Under the pieces are notes generated by a model that saw nothing but the letters and a program-made list of their open reading frames with translations, had not been told where the DNA came from and searched no databases. From the NCBI RefSeq assembly GCF_002160985.1, contig NZ_NFLQ01000006.1:62001-126000 (forward strand): DNA of 64,000 nt, given 5' to 3'. Each line of letters opens with the position of its first letter. Within the stretch, counting starts at the first letter, position 1. The DNA comes from Lachnoclostridium sp. An118 (lineage in GTDB: Bacteria > Bacillota > Clostridia > Lachnospirales > Lachnospiraceae). This document shows positions 60,174 through 64,000 of the stretch, piece by piece. Made by a program: the position numbers and the translations under genes.

Positions 60174-61126
60174 TATTTCTCTCCTCCTTTACCAAACGGT
60201 TTTGGAAGAGTAACCTTCTCGATCAGCGGTACCAGAAGGTTACTGATGATGATGGCGTAGGAAACACCCTCAGCAGACCCGCCGAAGATACGGAACAGGC
60301 CGGTCAGGACGCCGAGGCAGATGCCGTACAGATACTGTCCCTTCTTGGTGATGGGGGACGTAACGTAGTCTGTCGCCATGAACCAGGCTCCCAGCATGAG
60401 ACCGCCGCCGCACAGGTGGGCTGTCAGGTAGGTGGGGTCGAAAAATCCAATCTCCGGATGTGCCACATGGCCGAAGATACCGACAAAGACCACAAAGGTC
60501 ACGATGTATGTACCCGGGATGCGCAGGTCGATGACTCCCATCAGGATCAGGAAGATCGCGCCGATGATGATGGCGATGACAGATGTCTCACCGATGGTCC
60601 CGGGAATGGTCCCGATGAGCATGTCCATCGTGTTCACCTGGTCAAGAGCGCCCTCCTTCACATAGGAGAGGGGAGTCGGTCCTGTCACGCCGTCGTAGAC
60701 AAAGCTTGTCATGGGGCCTGTAAAGGAAAGCAGAAGGAAGCACCTTGCTCCCAGAGCCGGGTTCATGAAATTCTGCCCCAGTCCGCCGAAAAGCTGCTTT
60801 ACGATCAGGATCGCAAACACGCTTCCCAGGGCTCCCATCCACCAGGGGGCTGTAGGAGGCATGTTGAGACCCAGGAGCATACCAGTGACAACCGCACTGA
60901 AATCTCCTACTGTGACTTTTTTATGCATCAGTTTCTCATAGATAAATTCTGTAAGCACAGAAGCCGCCGTGGTGCTGACCATCATGATCAGGGCGGGAAG
61001 TCCAAAGTTGTACACTCCGAATGCAGTTGCCGGAAGCAGCGCAATGACTACCATGAGCATGATATTGCCGGAGGTCACTTTGGAACGTATATGTGGTGAA
61101 GATGAAATGTTAAATGAATTCTCCAC
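60173..61126 (-). CDS. rnfD: Rnf complex subunit RnfD (covalent FMN, ion channel)
   Basis: Membrane subunit of 317 residues with about nine to ten helices, homologous to NqrB. The flavinylation motif is DGVTGPT, with Thr151 as the acceptor; the alanine normally found two residues before it is proline here. RnfD forms part of the ion path. It lies 28 bases after rnfC. Confidence 0.97.
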   Translation of the reverse strand: MENSFNISSSPHIRSKVTSGNIMLMVVIALLPATAFGVYNFGLPALIMMVSTTAASVLTEFIYEKLMHKKVTVGDFSAVVTGMLLGLNMPPTAPWWMGALGSVFAILIVKQLFGGLGQNFMNPALGARCFLLLSFTGPMTSFVYDGVTGPTPLSYVKEGALDQVNTMDMLIGTIPGTIGETSVIAIIIGAIFLILMGVIDLRIPGTYIVTFVVFVGIFGHVAHPEIGFFDPTYLTAHLCGGGLMLGAWFMATDYVTSPITKKGQYLYGICLGVLTGLFRIFGGSAEGVSYAIIISNLLVPLIEKVTLPKPFGKGGEK

Positions 61127-61154
61127 GTTTGTTCACCTCTTCCTCTCTTATTCT

Positions 61155-62477
61155 TTATTTCTTTTTCTTGCGGTTCGCAAGCGCAATTTTTCTCATAGAA
61201 CCAATGGACTGCTTCAGCTGGCGCTTTGCGGGACACACGTAACTGCAGCACCCGCACTCCACGCACTCCAGACCGTTCAGCTTTGTGAACTGCTCCTCGT
61301 CGTGGTGCTCCGCATAGTCTGCCAGGCGGGACGGGATGAGCCTGCTGGGACAGGCATCCACGCATCTTCCGCAGTTGATACATGCCGTTGGCTCGAATTC
61401 CGCCACCGCGTCTCTGGAAAGACAGAGAATGGAGGAAGAAGTCTTTGTGACAGGAGTGTCCAGGGTGAACATGGCAAATCCCATCATGGGGCCGCCGGAG
61501 ATCACCTTCTTCGGCTCTCCTTTAAAGCCGCCCGCAGCTTCCACCAGCTCTGCCTGGTTTGTGCCAAACAGGACCTTAAAGTTGCCCGGCTCGTTTACAG
61601 CGTCTCCGCTGACTGTCACGATACGCTCCATGGAAGGGAGTCCCTTTACGACAGCCTGGTAGATGTTGATCATGGTCTCCACGTTGTCCACCACGCAGCC
61701 CGCGTCTGCCGGGAGCATGGAGGAATTGATGGCTCTTCCTGTGGTGGCGTAGATGAGCTGTCGCTCAGCTCCCTGAGGATACTTCGTCTTCAGGGCCATC
61801 ACTTCCATCCGTGCTTCGTCCTTCACCAGCTCCTTTAATTTTGCGATGCAGTCAGGCTTGTTGTCCTCCACAGCAAAGATCCCCTTTGCGTTGTCAAACA
61901 GGGAAAGGACCACCTTCATACCGCCCACGAGCAGCTCGGGCGTTTCCGTCATCCTGCGGTAGTCCGCTGTTATGTAGGGCTCACACTCTGCACAGTTTGC
62001 AATAATGTAGTCAATCTTTTCCGGCTCCTTCGGGGAGAGCTTTACCCTTGTGGGGAAGCCTGCACCGCCCATGCCGACCACGCCGGCCTCGCCGATAGCG
62101 TTTAAGATCTCCTCTTTTGTCATCTCGCCGAGAGGTTTGACCGGAGCGTACTCCACTTCCGTATACTCGCCGTCGTTCTCAATGACAATACAGTTTACTT
62201 TTGCCCCTGTGGGGTTGAAATGAGGTTCGATCGCTTTGACTGTCCCCGAGACAGAGGCATAGATGGGGGCGGATACGAATCCGCCTGCCTCCGCGATCTT
62301 CTGTCCCTTTAATACATGATCGCCCACTGCTACAACTGGAGAGGCCGGGGCGCCAATATGCTGAGAAAGCGGATAAACCAGGTTTCCCTTTGGCTTAACT
62401 TCGACAATAGCCTTGTCTTTTGCCAGGCTTTTGCCATCATCCGGGTGGATACCACCCTTAAATGTCAACAATGCCAT
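61155..62477 (-). CDS. rnfC: Rnf complex subunit RnfC (NADH/NAD+ and FMN site)
   Basis: Subunit of 440 residues that holds FMN and two 4Fe-4S clusters and exchanges electrons with NAD. An N-terminal barrel-sandwich domain (GGIHPDDGKSLAKDKAI) precedes the FMN/NAD fold (GEAGVVGMGGAGFPTRVKLS) and the clusters CINCGRCVDACP and CVECGCCSYVCP. It is the first gene of the operon. A GGAAGGAAGG site lies before the ATG. I could not find a convincing promoter, only a large inverted repeat upstream. Confidence 0.97.
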   Translation of the reverse strand: MALLTFKGGIHPDDGKSLAKDKAIVEVKPKGNLVYPLSQHIGAPASPVVAVGDHVLKGQKIAEAGGFVSAPIYASVSGTVKAIEPHFNPTGAKVNCIVIENDGEYTEVEYAPVKPLGEMTKEEILNAIGEAGVVGMGGAGFPTRVKLSPKEPEKIDYIIANCAECEPYITADYRRMTETPELLVGGMKVVLSLFDNAKGIFAVEDNKPDCIAKLKELVKDEARMEVMALKTKYPQGAERQLIYATTGRAINSSMLPADAGCVVDNVETMINIYQAVVKGLPSMERIVTVSGDAVNEPGNFKVLFGTNQAELVEAAGGFKGEPKKVISGGPMMGFAMFTLDTPVTKTSSSILCLSRDAVAEFEPTACINCGRCVDACPSRLIPSRLADYAEHHDEEQFTKLNGLECVECGCCSYVCPAKRQLKQSIGSMRKIALANRKKKK

Positions 62478-62515
62478 CTCTTTTTTCCTTCCTTCCTACT
62501 ATAATCTGTATATAC

Positions 62516-62567
62516 TATACAAGAAAAACTCGGCTTCTTCTAGTTTTTCCGGCATTTTTCTTGTATA
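62516..62567. repeat. Inverted repeat upstream of rnfC
   Basis: Perfect 13-base arms TATACAAGAAAAA (62516-62528) and TTTTTCTTGTATA (62555-62567) enclose 26 bases. A second pair GAAAAACT / AGTTTTTC (62523-62530, 62542-62549) shares bases with the left arm, so two folds compete. It lies 40-90 bases before rnfC and could be an operator, a leader structure, or both. The neighbouring AT-rich bases 62568-62607 show nothing else. Confidence 0.65.
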
Positions 62568-62607
62568 TTTCCAAGTACATCTCGTCGCATTTTTAACAAT
62601 ACTGCAC

Positions 62608-62637
62608 ATGAAAAGAAAGAGACTATAACATAGTCTC
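62608..62637 (-). terminator. Terminator of the S1-domain protein gene
   Basis: Eight-base arms GAGACTAT / ATAGTCTC (62619-62626, 62630-62637), three-base loop, then TTTCTTTTC on the minus strand. It is about 40 bases after the rpsA stop. Confidence 0.82.
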
Positions 62638-62676
62638 CATCTTTTTATACATTATATATTTGTGCGAAAATGCGCT

Positions 62677-63777
62677 TTACTCTTCTTCTGCCTCTGCCTC
62701 AGCCGGAGCCTCCTCAGCCTGCTGCGCGCTCTCAAGAGCCTTCATGCTCAGGCTGATCTTCTTCTCCTCCTCGTTGAGGTCCACGATCTTGGCTGTGATC
62801 TCCTGTCCCACCGCAAGAACATCAGATGGCTTATCTACGTGTGCTCTGGAAATCTGAGACACGTGGAGCAGTGCGTCCACACCAGGCGCAAGCTCAACAA
62901 AAGCGCCAAAGTCTGTCATCCGTGCGACCCTGCCGGTGATGACCTTTCCAACAGCGTAATCCTCCGCCGCGTTGGCCCACGGATTGGTCTCCGGGAATTT
63001 CAGGCTGAGCGCAATCTTCGTCTCATGGATATCCTTCACGAGAACAGTTACCTTCTCGCCAACCTGGAATACCTTCTTCGGATTCTCCACTCTTCCCCAT
63101 GACATCTCAGAGATGTGGAGCAGCCCATCCACGCCGCCCAGATCGATAAAGGCACCGAAGTCTGTCACATTCTTGACTGTACCTTCGATCCTGTCGCCAA
63201 TCTGCAGCTTCTCAAAAAGCTCTTTCTGCTTTTCAGCCTTCCTGGCCACAAGGAGCTGTCTCCGGTCTCCGATGATGCGGTTCCTTCTCGGATTGAATTC
63301 GCTGATAACGAACTCGATCTCCTGATCCTGGTATTTGCTCAGGTCTTTCTCGTATGTGTCAGAAACCAGGCTTGCAGGGATAAATACTCTGGCTTCATCG
63401 ATCACGACAGAAAGTCCGCCGCCAAGGATCTGTGTAACAGGAGCCTTCAGGACTTCCTTATTCTCAAATGCCTCTCTGAGGCGCTCGTTTCCTTTCTCGG
63501 CCGCAAGGCGTTTATAAGTGAGCAGCACCTGACCTTCTCCGTCATTCACTTTCAATACTTTTGCTGTCATGGTATCTCCAGGGGACACGATAGTCGTCAG
63601 ATCAACGTTAGGCTCGTTTGTATACTCGCTTCTGGTGATGATGCCATCTGCCTTGTAACCTATATTTAAAATGATCTCATCCGGCTTTACGTCGATGACA
63701 GTGCCATCTACCACTTCCCCGTTCCGTATTGTCTTAAAAGACTCTTCCAACATCTGTTCAAAAGTTAATTCTGACAT
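62677..63777 (-). CDS. rpsA: 30S ribosomal protein S1-like protein (four S1 domains)
   Basis: RNA-binding protein of 366 residues with four S1 repeats (about 20-90, 105-170, 190-260, 275-345): VDGTVIDVKPDEIIL, RVFIPASLVSDTY, GTVKNVTDFGAFIDLGGVDG and GRVARMTDFGAFVELAPGVD. An Ala/Glu tail closes it. The start at 63777 (MSELTFE) has GAGGAGG upstream. In many clostridia this protein is fused to IspH; here the frames overlap by 20 bases instead. Confidence 0.94.
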   Translation of the reverse strand: MSELTFEQMLEESFKTIRNGEVVDGTVIDVKPDEIILNIGYKADGIITRSEYTNEPNVDLTTIVSPGDTMTAKVLKVNDGEGQVLLTYKRLAAEKGNERLREAFENKEVLKAPVTQILGGGLSVVIDEARVFIPASLVSDTYEKDLSKYQDQEIEFVISEFNPRRNRIIGDRRQLLVARKAEKQKELFEKLQIGDRIEGTVKNVTDFGAFIDLGGVDGLLHISEMSWGRVENPKKVFQVGEKVTVLVKDIHETKIALSLKFPETNPWANAAEDYAVGKVITGRVARMTDFGAFVELAPGVDALLHVSQISRAHVDKPSDVLAVGQEITAKIVDLNEEEKKISLSMKALESAQQAEEAPAEAEAEEE

Positions 63778-64000
63778 TATTTTGAACCTCCTCAATTATT
63801 TTATTGGGCGTGGATGCCCCTGCTGTAATACCTACTGTTTCCACGGACCTTAATTGATTCATATCAAAATCGTCAAGTGTCTGTATGTAGTACGTATTGT
63901 TACATGCATGATCTGCGAGCCGTTTTACAGCATAGCAAATCGTATCTAAAACAGTTATATCATACCCCTTTTTCGAGATAATTTCAACTAAATCTTTGAT
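63758..64000 (-). CDS. ispH: 4-hydroxy-3-methylbut-2-enyl diphosphate reductase, C-terminal part (internal gap)
   Basis: The minus strand from the window edge encodes 80 residues of the IspH C-terminus: DTICYA (with the third cluster Cys), then TYYIQTLDD and the conserved VGITAGASTPNKIIEEV. Between CYA and VKRLADHAC about 29 residues expected in the family are missing, including the RQ..A segment and the SSNT substrate-binding motif. The frame stays open. The stretch is clearly AT-richer than the genes around it. The N-terminal part lies outside the window. It may be a deletion allele, a divergent paralogue or an assembly error. Confidence 0.8.
   Translation of the reverse strand: MKDLVEIISKKGYDITVLDTICYAVKRLADHACNNTYYIQTLDDFDMNQLRSVETVGITAGASTPNKIIEEVQNNVRINF

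Noticed and set aside
62478-62607. Rex-binding site at rnfC
   Set aside because: No TTGTTAA/TTAACAA dyad is present; the repeat found has a different sequence.
1-64000. CRISPR array, prophage, integrated element or intact insertion sequence
   Set aside because: I see no regularly spaced repeats, no phage structural or integrase genes and no complete transposase; the genes are housekeeping in type and order.

Overview
The window is a stretch of ordinary chromosome from an anaerobic, endospore-forming Clostridia bacterium, most likely a GC-rich member of the Lachnospiraceae. This rests on gene content and layout: a six-gene Rnf complex (rnfCDGEAB), spore genes (small acid-soluble spore protein, gerW/ytfJ with ytfI, ylbJ), L27 with a cleavable N-terminus beside its protease Prp, short-form HisG with HisZ, RecU, and paired TIGR03960/TIGR03936 genes. 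The genus cannot be fixed from the sequence alone. Most genes lie on the minus strand. I see no prophage, CRISPR array, integron or intact insertion sequence.

Layout: 1-410 end of lexA. 499-1020 a decay zone with a broken flavodoxin-type lipoprotein gene and a scrap resembling an IS30-type transposase. 1063-6555 a minus-strand cassette: response regulator, histidine kinase, ABC ATPase, 8-helix FtsX-type permease, second ABC ATPase. 6595-10926 ribosome-assembly and NAD genes (rsfS, yqeK, nadD, yhbY, obg, then rpmA, prp, rplU behind an L21 leader). 11075-18618 asnA, amidohydrolase, CBS protein, aspartokinase, HAD hydrolase, ybaK and the radical-SAM pair. 18700-21600 a truncated flavodoxin gene that keeps its promoter, tRNA-Val, and an ArsB/NhaD-type transporter. 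21676-26800 his operon hisZ-G-D-B-(HisF-like)-IE. 26866-34683 recU, RNA-modification genes and a short-chain dehydrogenase. 34740-39443 pepD, ylbJ, coaD, rsmD and a spore-protein gene. 39507-44055 recG, fakA, yloU, rpmB. 44170-54393 spore, cell-wall and cell-division genes and ruvAB. 54433-56966 apbE and small regulatory or membrane genes. 57008-62477 rnf operon. 62677-64000 S1-domain protein and the tail of ispH.

How the parts fit: the Rnf complex couples ferredoxin oxidation to NAD+ reduction and ion export. RnfG and RnfD carry covalent FMN added by an ApbE enzyme, and an apbE gene lies 7 kb away, divergent from a NusG-domain-II plus Gx-transporter pair of the kind linked with flavin-based extracytosolic electron transfer. 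The points most worth a second look are: a HisF-like domain fused to HisIE that has lost both catalytic aspartates; an ispH tail lacking about 29 residues that include a substrate-binding motif and AT-richer than its surroundings; a 41-bp palindrome at the rsmD transcription start; a structured leader with a terminator before apbE; a Cys-rich RnfE tail; and the two-ATPase ABC cassette.

All coordinates and motifs were read by eye. Family names rest on recognised motifs and neighbours, not on searches. Promoters are matches to the housekeeping sigma consensus with 16-18 base spacers and are predictions only.
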